A stretch of DNA of 64,000 bases from CAXMRP01 sp965216515. Lineage in GTDB: Bacteria; Pseudomonadota; Alphaproteobacteria; Rhizobiales; Afifellaceae. Of the stretch, positions 51,157 through 59,955 are shown piece by piece. A program made the translations under genes and the position numbers. The first letter of the stretch is position 1. Every line of letters starts with the position of its first letter. The stretch is from the NCBI GenBank assembly GCA_965216515.1, contig OZ244173.1, forward strand, positions 3,410,001 to 3,474,000. Direction: 5' to 3'. The notes beneath the pieces were generated by a model. That model was not told where the DNA came from. It made no database searches and worked only from the letters and a program-made list of their open reading frames with translations.

Positions 51157-52017
51157 TCAGGGGCGTTGCCGGCTCCATTGGCCCAGCCCGGCGGCGCGGG
51201 CCTTGTCTTCAAGTTCGGCGAAGGCCGGATCGGCGGCACGGGCCCAGCCGGTCTTCACCATCCATTCCGACAGGTCGGTTTGCCCGAGCCGGCAGCGCGC
51301 CGGATCGTCCGGTTGCGAGCGACCGGCGGCGCGGTCGCAATCGATTGCCCGGCTGCCGACGAGCCGCCGCAGCTGCGCCACGGCCATTCGCCCGCATGGC
51401 CATTGTGCCGCGCCGCCGCCGCACAGCGTTTCCGGCGCGGAAAGGGTGATGCCGGCCAGGCGGAATTTCGCCGATCCGGCGACGAACCGGCCATCGGCCT
51501 CGATTCGGATCCTGAAAAGCTTCACCGGGTCCTCCGGCGGCGGCGGACCGGCCGGCGGATCGGGTCTCACCGGTTCGATCCGCACCAGCGGTCCGGTTAC
51601 CTCCGGCCCCCGTGTCACGCCGGGCGGCGTCACGTCGCGGCTGGCCGGCGCCACGATCTCGCCGGTGCGCGGCGTGGTGCCCACGGCCGCCGCCGGTTCC
51701 GCCGGCCGCCCGGCTTCCGCCAGTTGGTCGATGGCCGGTCCGCCGCCGCCAGGCCCGGCTTCGCCGGTTTCCGGTTCGTTTGCGCTCGCATCGGCAGGGT
51801 CGGCATCGGCAGGGTCGGCATCGGCAGGATCGGTATCGGCTGGGTCGGTAGCGGCTGGGCCGGTCGCGTCGGACCGGGCTGGTCCCGTATCGATTTCGCC
51901 GGCCGCCCGGCGATCCGGCCTCGGCGTTGTGTTGTAGAGCCATCCGCCCAGGAGCCAGGCCAGCGCCGCGGCCACGGCGATTGCGGCGACCACAACCGGC
52001 AGGCTCGGGCGCGTCAC
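51157..52017 (-). CDS. Membrane-anchored protein with degenerate SNase-like domain, GTG start
   Basis: Parts in 286 residues: an N-terminal membrane helix (near residues 5-25), and a long Pro/Ala/Asp linker containing five D-P-A-(D/A)-(A/T) repeats encoded by 15-bp tandem DNA units. A C-terminal domain of about 110 residues resembles staphylococcal nuclease ('FRLAGITLSAPETLC', then 'LSEWMVKTGWARA' and 'GLGQW'). The catalytic Asp cluster of SNase (D-G-D and G-I-D-x-P-E) is replaced ('EADGRF', 'GITLSAPE'), so nuclease activity is doubtful. No ATG fits, so GTG 52017 is used. It lies 7 bases after the stop of the S24 regulator gene, indicating co-transcription. Confidence 0.6.
   Translation of the reverse strand: MTRPSLPVVVAAIAVAAALAWLLGGWLYNTTPRPDRRAAGEIDTGPARSDATGPAATDPADTDPADADPADADPADASANEPETGEAGPGGGGPAIDQLAEAGRPAEPAAAVGTTPRTGEIVAPASRDVTPPGVTRGPEVTGPLVRIEPVRPDPPAGPPPPEDPVKLFRIRIEADGRFVAGSAKFRLAGITLSAPETLCGGGAAQWPCGRMAVAQLRRLVGSRAIDCDRAAGRSQPDDPARCRLGQTDLSEWMVKTGWARAADPAFAELEDKARAAGLGQWSRQRP
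51788..51862 (-). repeat. Five tandem 15-bp units encoding D-P-A repeats
   Basis: Three near-identical GCATCGGCAGGGTCG units (51788-51832) and two diverged ones (to 51862) encode Asp-Pro-Ala-type pentapeptides of the SNase-like protein. The 15-bp period keeps the reading frame, so copy number only changes linker length. Confidence 0.85.
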
Positions 52018-52024
52018 GGCGCCG

Positions 52025-52672
52025 CTACTGGGTTGCCCAGATGATGCGCGCCATCCAGTCGACCCGGGAGATCGGGATCGTCCGGTCCTCATGCTCCGGA
52101 TTGAGTGAATGCAGGTGGACATTGACGCCGGCCCGTCGCTTGAGCACCTTGGCCATCACTTCGCCGTCGTCGGTCCGCACGACAACCCGGTCGCCGGCGC
52201 GAATGTCGGCGGTTGGCGAAACCACGATGATGTCACCGTCCCGGTAGAGCGGCAGCATGGAATCGCCCGACACCTGCAGCGCATAGGAGCCCTCGTCGCG
52301 CAGCGCCGGCAGGTCGATTTCGTCCCAGCCCTGGCCGGCCGGAAAGCCGCCATCGTCGAAAAAGCCGCCGGCGCCCGCCTGGGCAAAGCCGAGGACCGGC
52401 ACCCGCGCGAGCCGCGGCAGGGCCGCCGCCACCAGCGAGGGCGGCCGGCGAACCAGCGCGAAGAATTCGTCCAGCGTGGTTCCCGTTGCATCGAGAATCT
52501 TGGCGATCGATTCCGTCGAGGGCCAGCGCAGCCGGCCGTCGCCGGCGCGCCGCTTCGATGGATTGAGCGCGGTCGGATCAAGTCCGGCCTTGCGGGCGAG
52601 GCCCGACGTTGTCATGCCCTGATGGGCGGCGAGCGCGTCGATGGCGCCCCAAACGGTCTTGTGGGTCCACAC
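52025..52672 (-). CDS. XRE/S24 (LexA-CI-like) transcriptional regulator
   Basis: The 215-residue protein joins an N-terminal helix-turn-helix ('TTSGLARKAGLDPTALNPSK', near residues 21-40, and 'RWPSTESIAKILDATGTT') to a C-terminal S24 peptidase domain. Ser of 'QVSGDSMLPLYRDGD' and Lys of 'GEVMAKVLKRR' form the Ser-Lys dyad of LexA/CI self-cleaving repressors. An Ala-Gly cleavage site is plausible in 'FAQAGAGGF' (near 96-104). The gene is conserved in Hyphomicrobiales chromosomes and is not obviously a prophage. The start is GTG 52672 with AGGA upstream. An AT-rich stretch with TATATT-like elements near 52736-52755 may be its promoter. Confidence 0.88.
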   Translation of the reverse strand: MWTHKTVWGAIDALAAHQGMTTSGLARKAGLDPTALNPSKRRAGDGRLRWPSTESIAKILDATGTTLDEFFALVRRPPSLVAAALPRLARVPVLGFAQAGAGGFFDDGGFPAGQGWDEIDLPALRDEGSYALQVSGDSMLPLYRDGDIIVVSPTADIRAGDRVVVRTDDGEVMAKVLKRRAGVNVHLHSLNPEHEDRTIPISRVDWMARIIWATQ

Positions 52673-52790
52673 GGTTCCTGTCCCCGAATGCCGCGCTGCG
52701 CCCGCCCCGGCATGTCAGGCGCGGCTGATGACAGGAATATAATCCTTTATACCGCGAAGGGAAAGCCGTCCGGCCGTCGGCGGTTTTCGC

Positions 52791-53414
52791 TCAGGGCGCT
52801 TCGGCGGAGAACGGCGCCCGGCCGCTGGCCAGGGCATCGTCGAGAAGGTCGATCTTGTCCTGGCCCCAGAAGGTCTCGCCATTGAGCACATAGCAGGGCG
52901 AGCCGATGACATGCAGGTTGATGGCGTCTTCGGTGTAACCCTTGTGGACCGACGCCACATGGTCGCTTTCCGCTGCCGCCAGCATCGCTTCGGCGTCGTG
53001 GTCGGTGGCGCTCAGCAGCCCGGCAATCACGTCCCGGTCCGACAGTTCAAGATCGTTGGCCCACACCGCCTTGTATCCGGCATCCATATAGGCGGCCGGG
53101 TCACCGCCGGCTTCGGTGATGGCGATCACGCAGCGGTCGGCCAGCGTCGGATTGGTCGGAAAATGTTTGGGATGCAGATTGAGCGGCACGCCGCGCTTTT
53201 CGCGCCAGCGTTGCAGTTCGACCAGCCGCGCGTCCTGCCGGGCCTTTGACCGTTTGCCGAGCGGCATCGATCCGGAATTTTCCCAGACCGCCATCAGGCC
53301 GACAGGCTTGTAGGCAAGGCTGGCGCCGTGTCGGGCCGCGACGGCCTGGATCGCCCCGTGCCCGAGATAGGCGAAGGGCGAGATCAGCGTGAAGAAGTAG
53401 TCGATCTGGGTCAT
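52791..53414 (-). CDS. DsbA-family 2-hydroxychromene-2-carboxylate isomerase-like protein
   Basis: The 207-residue thioredoxin-fold protein is of the HCCA isomerase/kappa-GST type. Instead of the DsbA C-x-x-C, the active site is 'TLISPFAYLG' (near residues 9-18) with the glutathione-interacting serine. Other family features are 'AVWENSGSMPLGKRSKAR', 'PTNPTLADRCVIAITEAGG' and 'VIGSPCYVLNGETFWGQD' near the C-terminus. Characterised members act in naphthalene or glutathione-dependent aromatic breakdown, but most chromosomal copies have unknown substrates. It lies downstream of the fatty-acid oxidation block, separated by 224 bases. A GGGGGCG site precedes ATG 53414. Confidence 0.82.
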   Translation of the reverse strand: MTQIDYFFTLISPFAYLGHGAIQAVAARHGASLAYKPVGLMAVWENSGSMPLGKRSKARQDARLVELQRWREKRGVPLNLHPKHFPTNPTLADRCVIAITEAGGDPAAYMDAGYKAVWANDLELSDRDVIAGLLSATDHDAEAMLAAAESDHVASVHKGYTEDAINLHVIGSPCYVLNGETFWGQDKIDLLDDALASGRAPFSAEAP

Positions 53415-53638
53415 GATTGGCGCGCCCCCGATACGCGCGGTGACTCCGGGGCGGGTGTCTGTCCGGTCAAACGCGGCTGGCCGGCGCACCCCGCATATCC
53501 CCGAATATCTATTGAACAGGCATCTGGATCGGCCTTTGAATACCTCTTGAATTCCCGTGCGTCGCCCGCCGCGTCCGGGTCCCTGCCTGGCCCGGCCGAA
53601 GGCCTTGACGAAGCCCGGGCCGGTGCCGAACCCGCCGC

Positions 53639-55846
53639 CTAGGCGGCATCGCGTTCAGCGGGTGGCGCGTACCGGTCATAGAACGTCTCGCCGCTCGCCG
53701 CCAGTTCTTCCAGGATGGGGATCGCTCCGAACCGGTCGCCGTGATCGGCTTCAAGCTGCCTGAGCTGGGCCAGAAAGACATCGGCGCCCATCTGGTCGAT
53801 ATAGGAGATCGTGCCCCCCGACCACGGCGCGAACCCGAAGCCGAGGATCGAGCCGACATCGGCCTCGCGCGGATCGGTGACCACGCCTTCGGCCATGGTT
53901 TTCGCCGCCTCAAGCGCCTGGATGGCCAAAAGCCGCTGCTTCAGTTCGCCGGCATCGAACTGTTCCGCCGGTTTCGGCGCGGCGATATCCGCCAGCCCCG
54001 GCCACAAGGCCTTGTTGCGGCCGTCATAGTCGTAGAAGCCCTTGCCGTTCTTGCGTCCGAACCGCTCCTGCTTGACGACCAGTTCCTCAAGCAGCGCCCG
54101 CTGTGCCGGATCGATCGCATCGGCACCGAGATCGGCCTCGGTCGCCTTGAGGATCTTCCAGCCGAGGTCGATGCCCACCTCGTCCATCAGCGACAGCGGC
54201 CCCACCGGCATGCCGGCCTGGCGGGCGACGTTCTCCACCATCGCCGGCGGCACCCCCTCCATCAGCATCAGCTGGCCTTCCAGCAGATAGTTCATCACGC
54301 AGCGGTTGGCGAAGAAGCCACGCGTGTCGTTGACGACGATCGGGGTCTTGCGGATCGCCCGCACATAGTCCAGCGCCGTCGCCAGCGCCACATCGCCGGT
54401 TTCCGCCCCGAGGATGATCTCCACCAGCATCATCCGGTCGACCGGCGAGAAGAAATGGATGCCGATGAAGCGGGCCGGGTCCTTGTAGGTCTCCGCCAGC
54501 GAGGTGATCGGCAGTGTTGAGGTGTTGGATGCGAAGACAGCCCTATCGGCAAGATGCACCATGGCCTTTTCGGTTGCCTCCGCCTTGACGGCGCGGTCCT
54601 CAAACACCGCCTCGATCACCAGGTCGCACCCGTCGAGTTCGGCAAAATCCGTGGTCGGACGGATGCGGGCGAGCAGCGCCTCGCCGTCGGCGGCGTCGAC
54701 ATAGCCCTTCGTCACGCCTTTCTTGACGAGTTCCTCCGCATGGGCCTTGCCCTTGTCGGCGAGCGCCTGTTCGCGGTCGATGAGCACGACGTCCATGCCG
54801 GCGCCGGCGGTCGCGTGCGCGATGCCGGCGCCCATGAACCCGGCACCCAGCACGCCGACCTTCTCCAGCTTCGCCGGCGGCACGTCGGCCGGCCGCCGCG
54901 CCCCCTTGTTGAGCGCCTGCATGGAGACGAACAGCGAGCGGATCATGGCCCGGGCCTGCGGTGTCTGGAGCACGTGGGCGAAGTAGCGGCTTTCCACCTC
55001 CAGCGCCTGGTCCATCGGCAGTTGCAGGCCCTCAAACACCGCCTGCATGATGGCCCGCGCGCCGGGATAGTTGTCGTGGGTCTCCTTGCGGTAGATGGCA
55101 TTGGCCGCCGGCCATAGCTGGAATCCGGCGGGCGAAAAGACCTTCTGCGCACCCGACAGCCGGTAGTCCTTCTTGTCCCACGGTTTTTCCGGATCGAGCC
55201 CGTCGGCGAGCATGGCTTTGGCGGCGGCGACCAGATCGTCGGCCGGCACCGCCTTGTCGGTCAGTTTCAGGGCCAGCGCCTTCTTGGCGGTTTGGTTGCG
55301 GCCCTGGAGCAGCATTTGCAGGCCGGCCTGGGTGTCCACCATGCGCATCACCCGCTGGGTGCCGCCGGCGCCGGGAAAGATACCGATTTTCACTTCCGGC
55401 AGGCCCATCTTGGTCCGGCGGTCGTCGGCCATCACCCGCCCGTGGCAGGCCAGCGCCAGTTCCGTGCCGCCGCCCATGCACGATCCGGCGATCGCCGCCA
55501 CGAAGGGTTTGCCGCAGGTCTCCAGTTTCCGGTAGATCTGCGACAGCCGCCGCGACTGGGCGAGCAGTTCGGCCCGCGCGCCATCGGCATCGGCGGCAAG
55601 CCGCTTTTCATACTCGCCGAAAAGGGCATGCAGCATGGTGATGTCGGCGCCGCCCGTGAAGTCGCGCTTGCCGGACGCGATCACTGCCCCCTTGATCGTC
55701 TCCTCGCCGGCGATCTCGTCGATCAAACGGTCCAGTTCGTCGATTACCGCCAGCGTAATCACGTTCATCGACCGGTCGGGCATGTCCCAGGTGACGAGCG
55801 CGAAGCCGTCCGCGTCGGTGGCGATTGAGAAATTGTCGTAGCGCAT
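53639..55846 (-). CDS. fadJ: Enoyl-CoA hydratase / 3-hydroxyacyl-CoA dehydrogenase
   Basis: This bifunctional beta-oxidation enzyme has 735 residues. The N-terminal crotonase half has 'GKRDFTGGADITMLHALF' and the oxyanion-hole 'AIAGSCMGGGTELALACHG'. The acid residues lie in 'VKIGIFPGAGGTQRVMRMV'. The NAD-binding half starts near 330 with 'KVGVLGAGFMGAGIAHATAG', then 'SNTSTLPITSLAETYKDPAR' and the catalytic His in 'FIGIHFFSPVDRM'. The C-terminal 3HCDH domain includes 'FGRKNGKGFYDYDG'. ATG 55846 sits eight bases after GGAGG; a GTG one codon earlier is less well spaced. It is the last gene of the beta-oxidation block. Confidence 0.95.
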   Translation of the reverse strand: MRYDNFSIATDADGFALVTWDMPDRSMNVITLAVIDELDRLIDEIAGEETIKGAVIASGKRDFTGGADITMLHALFGEYEKRLAADADGARAELLAQSRRLSQIYRKLETCGKPFVAAIAGSCMGGGTELALACHGRVMADDRRTKMGLPEVKIGIFPGAGGTQRVMRMVDTQAGLQMLLQGRNQTAKKALALKLTDKAVPADDLVAAAKAMLADGLDPEKPWDKKDYRLSGAQKVFSPAGFQLWPAANAIYRKETHDNYPGARAIMQAVFEGLQLPMDQALEVESRYFAHVLQTPQARAMIRSLFVSMQALNKGARRPADVPPAKLEKVGVLGAGFMGAGIAHATAGAGMDVVLIDREQALADKGKAHAEELVKKGVTKGYVDAADGEALLARIRPTTDFAELDGCDLVIEAVFEDRAVKAEATEKAMVHLADRAVFASNTSTLPITSLAETYKDPARFIGIHFFSPVDRMMLVEIILGAETGDVALATALDYVRAIRKTPIVVNDTRGFFANRCVMNYLLEGQLMLMEGVPPAMVENVARQAGMPVGPLSLMDEVGIDLGWKILKATEADLGADAIDPAQRALLEELVVKQERFGRKNGKGFYDYDGRNKALWPGLADIAAPKPAEQFDAGELKQRLLAIQALEAAKTMAEGVVTDPREADVGSILGFGFAPWSGGTISYIDQMGADVFLAQLRQLEADHGDRFGAIPILEELAASGETFYDRYAPPAERDAA

Positions 55847-55888
55847 CACTTTGTCCTCCGGCCGGCCGGTGTCTGCGGGCCTTGCCCG

Positions 55889-56347
55889 TCAGTACGGCGT
55901 GCCGTCCTTGTGTCGGTAGCTGTTGCCATCGCGATCGTGATGGAAGGTCATGTCGATGTCGGAATATTCGCCCGATTCCACCGCCGCCCGCGTGCCGATC
56001 TCCACATAGAGCGCATCGGCGCCGGACCGGTTGACCAGATGGTGGCCATTGCGAACCCCCGCCTTGAAGGCCGCCGCGTCGCCCGATTTCAGCACCGTTT
56101 CGCCCTCGTCCTCGATCAGCACCACCTCGCCGGCCACCACATAGACGAATTCGTCCTCGTTTCGGTGCCAGTGGCGTTGGGCGGAACCGGCGCCGGGCGC
56201 CAGCCGGGTCAGGTTGACCCCGAACTGGGTCAGCCCGCCGGCGTCGCCCAGCTTCTTGCGGAACCGGCCTTTCACCAGCTCGTCGAAGGGCGGCGGATAA
56301 CCGGTGGCGTTGATTTCCGGCAGGGCGTCAATATCGATCTTCGGCAT
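55889..56347 (-). CDS. Single-domain cupin
   Basis: The 152-residue protein has one cupin beta-barrel. Motif 1 'AQRHWHRNEDEFVYVVAGE' supplies two His and a Glu, and motif 2 'FKAGVRNGHHLVNRSG' a third His, so a metal site is likely intact. It is inserted between fadA (3 bases away) and fadJ in the same transcript. Cupins in such positions may be dioxygenases, isomerases or binding proteins; the chemistry cannot be predicted. The fixed position suggests a role linked to acyl-CoA metabolism or simple co-expression. Confidence 0.8.
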   Translation of the reverse strand: MPKIDIDALPEINATGYPPPFDELVKGRFRKKLGDAGGLTQFGVNLTRLAPGAGSAQRHWHRNEDEFVYVVAGEVVLIEDEGETVLKSGDAAAFKAGVRNGHHLVNRSGADALYVEIGTRAAVESGEYSDIDMTFHHDRDGNSYRHKDGTPY

Positions 56348-56350
56348 GGT

Positions 56351-57559
56351 TCAAACCCTTTCGATGACAGTGGCGGTGCCCATGCCGGCGCCGATGCACA
56401 GGGTGACGAGTGCGGTCGCGAGGTCGCGCCGTTCCAGTTCGTCGAGCACCGTCCCGAGGATCATGGCGCCGGTTGCGCCGAGCGGATGGCCCATGGCGAT
56501 CGCCCCGCCATTGACGTTGACGATCGCCGGATCGAGATCGAAGGCCTGCATGTAGCGCAACACGACGGAAGCGAAGGCCTCGTTGATCTCGACAAGGTCG
56601 ATGTCGGCGAGGCGCATGCCGGAGCGTTTCAGGAGCTTTTCCGTCACGTCGACGGGTCCCGTCAGCATCAGCGCCGGTTCCGAACCGATATTGGCGAAGG
56701 CGCGGATCTTCGCCCGCGGTTTCAGGCCCGCCGCCTTGCCGCCGCGGGCGTTGCCGACCAGCACCGCGGCCGCCCCGTCGACGATGCCGGAGGAATTGCC
56801 GGCATGGTGGACATGGTCGATGCGCTCGATCTCCGGATGGGCCGCCATGGCAACGGCATTGAAGCCGCCCATTTCGCCGAGAATCCCGAAGGACGGGTTG
56901 AGCGCGCCGAGCGCCTGCATGTCGGTATCGGGGCGCGGATGTTCGTCGCGGTCCAGCAGCGTCAGGCCGTTGATGTCGGTGACCGGCACGATGGATTTGT
57001 CGAACCGGCCCTCCGCCCGGCTTTCCGCCGTCCGCCGCTGGGATTCCACCGCATAGGCATCGCAGTCGTCGCGCGTGAAACCATATTTGGTGGCGATCAG
57101 GTCGGCGGACACGCCCTGGGGCATGAAATAGGCGGGCACCGCCACCTGCGGATCGACCGGCCAGGCGCCGCCGGACGCCCCGATGCCGACCCGGCTCATG
57201 GATTCCACCCCGCCGGCCACCACCAGGTCGTGCTGGCCGGACGCCACCTGGCCGCCGGCGACATTGACCGCATCGAGACCGGAGGCGCAGAACCGGTTGA
57301 TCTGCATGCCCGGCACATGATGGCCATAGTCGGCGGCGAACACCGCGGCGCGGGCGATATCGCCACCGGCCTCGCCGATCGGATCGACGCAGCCGAGCAC
57401 CACGTCGTCCACCAGGTGCGTATCGAGACCGTTGCGGTCGCGGATCGCTTCCAGCGCCGTCGCCGCCAGCCGCACCGTCGGCACGATGTGCAGCGATCCG
57501 TCCGCCTTGCCGCGTCCGCGCGGTGTGCGCACATGGTCGTAGATGAAAGCCTCGGCCAT
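56351..57559 (-). CDS. fadA: Acetyl-CoA acyltransferase (3-ketoacyl-CoA thiolase)
   Basis: This 402-residue thiolase performs the last step of beta-oxidation. The nucleophile is Cys91 in 'QINRFCASGLDAVN'. 'VEINEAFASVVLRYM' follows, with the active-site His in 'NVNGGAIAMGHPLGATGA' and the second cysteine in 'ALVTLCIGAGMGTATV', all canonical. AAGGA stands eight bases before ATG 57559. It is followed by the cupin gene and fadJ and preceded by the small RHH-like gene and acyl-CoA dehydrogenase, giving a complete saturated-chain cycle apart from acyl-CoA synthetase. Confidence 0.95.
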   Translation of the reverse strand: MAEAFIYDHVRTPRGRGKADGSLHIVPTVRLAATALEAIRDRNGLDTHLVDDVVLGCVDPIGEAGGDIARAAVFAADYGHHVPGMQINRFCASGLDAVNVAGGQVASGQHDLVVAGGVESMSRVGIGASGGAWPVDPQVAVPAYFMPQGVSADLIATKYGFTRDDCDAYAVESQRRTAESRAEGRFDKSIVPVTDINGLTLLDRDEHPRPDTDMQALGALNPSFGILGEMGGFNAVAMAAHPEIERIDHVHHAGNSSGIVDGAAAVLVGNARGGKAAGLKPRAKIRAFANIGSEPALMLTGPVDVTEKLLKRSGMRLADIDLVEINEAFASVVLRYMQAFDLDPAIVNVNGGAIAMGHPLGATGAMILGTVLDELERRDLATALVTLCIGAGMGTATVIERV

Positions 57560-57619
57560 CGGCCTGTCCTTTCCGTTTGCCGGGCCGGCGTTCCCGGCGG
57601 CCGGCCGCTTCAGTCGTAT

Positions 57620-57856
57620 CTAGCGTTTCATGGGCACCGGGTCCGGCGCGCCATATTCGGCGATGAAGGCGTCGAATGCCGCGGCCAGCCTTCCGGCGTC
57701 GGCATATTCGTCCAGCCGCTCCAGGAGCACCGTCAGGATATAGTTGTTCGATAGCCCGGTGCGGGCGTTGATCTCCCGCAACCGCATATAGGCGTTTTTC
57801 GTCATTGCCGCCTGAAACCGCTTCGGCAGCGCCAGCCGCCTTGCCCTGTCAGCCAT
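57620..57856 (-). CDS. Small ribbon-helix-helix-like protein inside the beta-oxidation block
   Basis: The 78-residue basic protein has a likely short beta-strand ('RRLALPKRFQAAM') followed by two helices ('KNAYMRLREINARTGLSNNY' and 'ILTVLLERLDEYADAGRLAA'). This outline fits a MetJ/Arc ribbon-helix-helix fold, or a small DNA-binding or scaffolding protein. I cannot name a family with certainty. ATG 57856 has AGGAGG eight bases upstream, so translation should be efficient. It lies between the acyl-CoA dehydrogenase (33 bases) and fadA (60 bases) in the same direction and may be a local regulator of the operon. Confidence 0.55.
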   Translation of the reverse strand: MADRARRLALPKRFQAAMTKNAYMRLREINARTGLSNNYILTVLLERLDEYADAGRLAAAFDAFIAEYGAPDPVPMKR

Positions 57857-57889
57857 GACCATCGCCTCCTCGGTTGCCGGCGCCGGGTA

Positions 57890-59692
57890 TCAAAACGCCT
57901 CCGCCGGCACGCCCATCATGGTGTCCGCCCCCGACGTGATGCGCGCCAGATGGGCCGCTGTTTCCGGCAGGATCCGTTCCATGAAGAAGCGGCCGAGCGC
58001 CAGCTTCGTCTCGTAGAATTCCGGCGGCCGGTCGTCGCTGCCGCCATCGGCCAGCCCGGCCTGCGCCACCGCCGCTATCCGTGCCCACATATAGGCCAGG
58101 CCGACGAGGCCGAACAGGTGCATGTAGTCGGTGGAGCCGGCGCCGGCATTGTCGGGCTTGGCCATGGCATTGTTCATGAACCACATGGTGGCCTGCTGCA
58201 GGTGGTCGAGCGCGTTCTTCAGCGGCTCGCAATAGGGCGCAAGGGCAGCCTCGTCCTTGTTCGCCTCCAGGAAGGCGGCCACCTCGCCGAAGAAAGCCAT
58301 TGCCGCCTTGCCGCCATCCTTGGGCAGCTTGCGGCCAACCAGGTCCAGCGCCTGGATACCGTTGGCGCCTTCGTAGATCTGGGTGATGCGGGCGTCGCGG
58401 ACAAATTGCTCCATACCCCACTCGCGGACATAGCCGTGGCCGCCGAGGACCTGCTGGGCCTGCACGGCGTTCTCAAAACCCTTGTCGCTGAGAACGCCTT
58501 TCAGCACCGGCGTCATCAGCCCCATCAGCGCGTCCGCCGCTTGCCGCTCCGTATCGTCTTCCGACCGTTCCGCGACATCGCCGTGCAGCGCTGTCCACAG
58601 CAAAAGCGCCCGTGCCGCCTCGTTGAAGGCCCGCACGGTCATCAGGATGCGGCGGATGTCGGGATGGACGATGATCGGATCGGCGGCCTGGTCCGGTTCG
58701 GCGGCGCCTGACAGCGCCCGGCCCTGCCGCCGCTCCAGGGCATAGGCGCGGGCATTCTGATACGCCACCTCCGAGATCGCCAGCCCCTGGGTGGCGACCC
58801 CGAGCCGGGCCTCGTTCATCATCGTGAACATGGCCCGCAGCCCCTTGTTCTCGGTGCCGACCAGCCAGCCGGTGGCCCCGTCATAGTTCATCACGCAGGT
58901 GGCATTGCCGTGGATGCCCATCTTTTCCTCGATGGATCCGCAACTGACGGCGTTGCGCGCGCCGGCATTGCCGTCGCCATCGGGCAGGTGCTTCGGCACC
59001 ACGAACAGCGAAATGCCCTTGGTGCCCTCCGGCGCACCCTCGATACGGGCAAGCACCAGATGGACGATATTGTCGGTCAGATCGTGCTCGCCGGCGGAAA
59101 TGAAGATTTTCTGGCCCGACAGGGCGTAGGAGCCGTCTTCGTTGGCCACCGCCCTGGTCTTGATCAGGCCCAGGTCGGTGCCGCAATGGGGTTCGGTCAG
59201 GTTCATGGTGCCTGCCCATTCGCCGGACACCATCTTGGGCAGATACGTCGCCTTCTGCGCCTGCGTGCCATGCTTCATCAGTGCCGCAATGGCACCCTGG
59301 GTCAGCCCGGGATACATACTCAGCGCCATATTCGCCGATGTGGCGAATTCGTTCATCACCGCCGCCAGCGTGTAGGGAAGGTCCTGACCACCGAAGGTTT
59401 CCGGTGCCGCAAGGCCGATCCAGCCCGCTTCCCGGTAGGTGTCGTAGGCGGCCTTGAACCCCGCCGGTGTCGTCACCCGTCCGTCGTCGTGGCGCCTGCA
59501 GCCCTCCGCGTCGCCGGTTGCATTCAACGGTTGCAGCACCTCTTCGGCAAACCGCCCGCCTTCCTCCAGGATCGCCGCCACCAGGTCCGGTGTCGCCTCG
59601 CCGAATCCGCGCAGGTTCGAATGGCGGTCGAAACCCAGGACATCGCCGAGCAGAAACCGGACTTCGTCAACAGGCGCCGAATAGGATGGCAT
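57890..59692 (-). CDS. Acyl-CoA dehydrogenase, long form with C-terminal extension
   Basis: The 600-residue flavoenzyme is of the long ACAD type (FadE/DmdC-like). An N-terminal extra domain comes first, then 'AGTMNLTEPHCGTDLGLIKT' (FAD/substrate) and 'NEARLGVATQGLAISEVAYQ'. 'QQVLGGHGYVREWGMEQFVR' leads into 'ITQIYEGANGIQALDLVGRK', in which the Glu is the expected catalytic base. A C-terminal domain of about 130 residues follows. It introduces the alpha-beta double bond in acyl-CoA. ATG 59692 is eight bases after GGAG; the TTG four codons earlier is less likely. It leads the acd-RHH-fadA-cupin-fadJ run and has a 16-bp palindrome just upstream. Confidence 0.92.
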   Translation of the reverse strand: MPSYSAPVDEVRFLLGDVLGFDRHSNLRGFGEATPDLVAAILEEGGRFAEEVLQPLNATGDAEGCRRHDDGRVTTPAGFKAAYDTYREAGWIGLAAPETFGGQDLPYTLAAVMNEFATSANMALSMYPGLTQGAIAALMKHGTQAQKATYLPKMVSGEWAGTMNLTEPHCGTDLGLIKTRAVANEDGSYALSGQKIFISAGEHDLTDNIVHLVLARIEGAPEGTKGISLFVVPKHLPDGDGNAGARNAVSCGSIEEKMGIHGNATCVMNYDGATGWLVGTENKGLRAMFTMMNEARLGVATQGLAISEVAYQNARAYALERRQGRALSGAAEPDQAADPIIVHPDIRRILMTVRAFNEAARALLLWTALHGDVAERSEDDTERQAADALMGLMTPVLKGVLSDKGFENAVQAQQVLGGHGYVREWGMEQFVRDARITQIYEGANGIQALDLVGRKLPKDGGKAAMAFFGEVAAFLEANKDEAALAPYCEPLKNALDHLQQATMWFMNNAMAKPDNAGAGSTDYMHLFGLVGLAYMWARIAAVAQAGLADGGSDDRPPEFYETKLALGRFFMERILPETAAHLARITSGADTMMGVPAEAF

Positions 59693-59709
59693 GGCGGTCT
59701 CCAAATATT

Positions 59710-59725
59710 ACGTTTACGTAAACGT
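59710..59725. promoter_or_regulatory. 16-bp perfect palindrome upstream of acyl-CoA dehydrogenase (putative MerR operator)
   Basis: ACGTTTACGTAAACGT is fully self-complementary and begins 18 bases before the acyl-CoA dehydrogenase start. Its core TTTACGTAA recurs before the adjacent merR gene (60459-60467). LiuR-type MerR regulators of acyl-CoA degradation in proteobacteria are reported to use TTTACGT-rich palindromes of this kind. Confidence 0.65.
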
Positions 59726-59955
59726 CAACAAAGACAATGTGCCGGCGAACCGGGCCGCCGTCAAGAGGCATCGGCCGAACCGTCGATCACATCTGCGATA
59801 GGAGCCGAATGCCCGGCAAATGGCAATCGGTGATTGCAGTCAACCGGGATCAAAACGTGGATTGCCGCATTTTCCGGCCCCGGCCGGGCCCAGTGGGCGC
59901 CGCATCGCCGCCGCGGCGCGGCGAATTCGCCCGGAAATCAGCCAGGATTCGGGCG

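Noticed and set aside
52025..52672. S24/XRE gene as a sign of a prophage
   Set aside because: No integrase, terminase, portal or att-like repeat nearby, and the neighbours are housekeeping genes.
55910..57754. Plus-strand frame of about 600 codons
   Set aside because: Antisense to the cupin gene and fadA; composition is that of a shadow frame.
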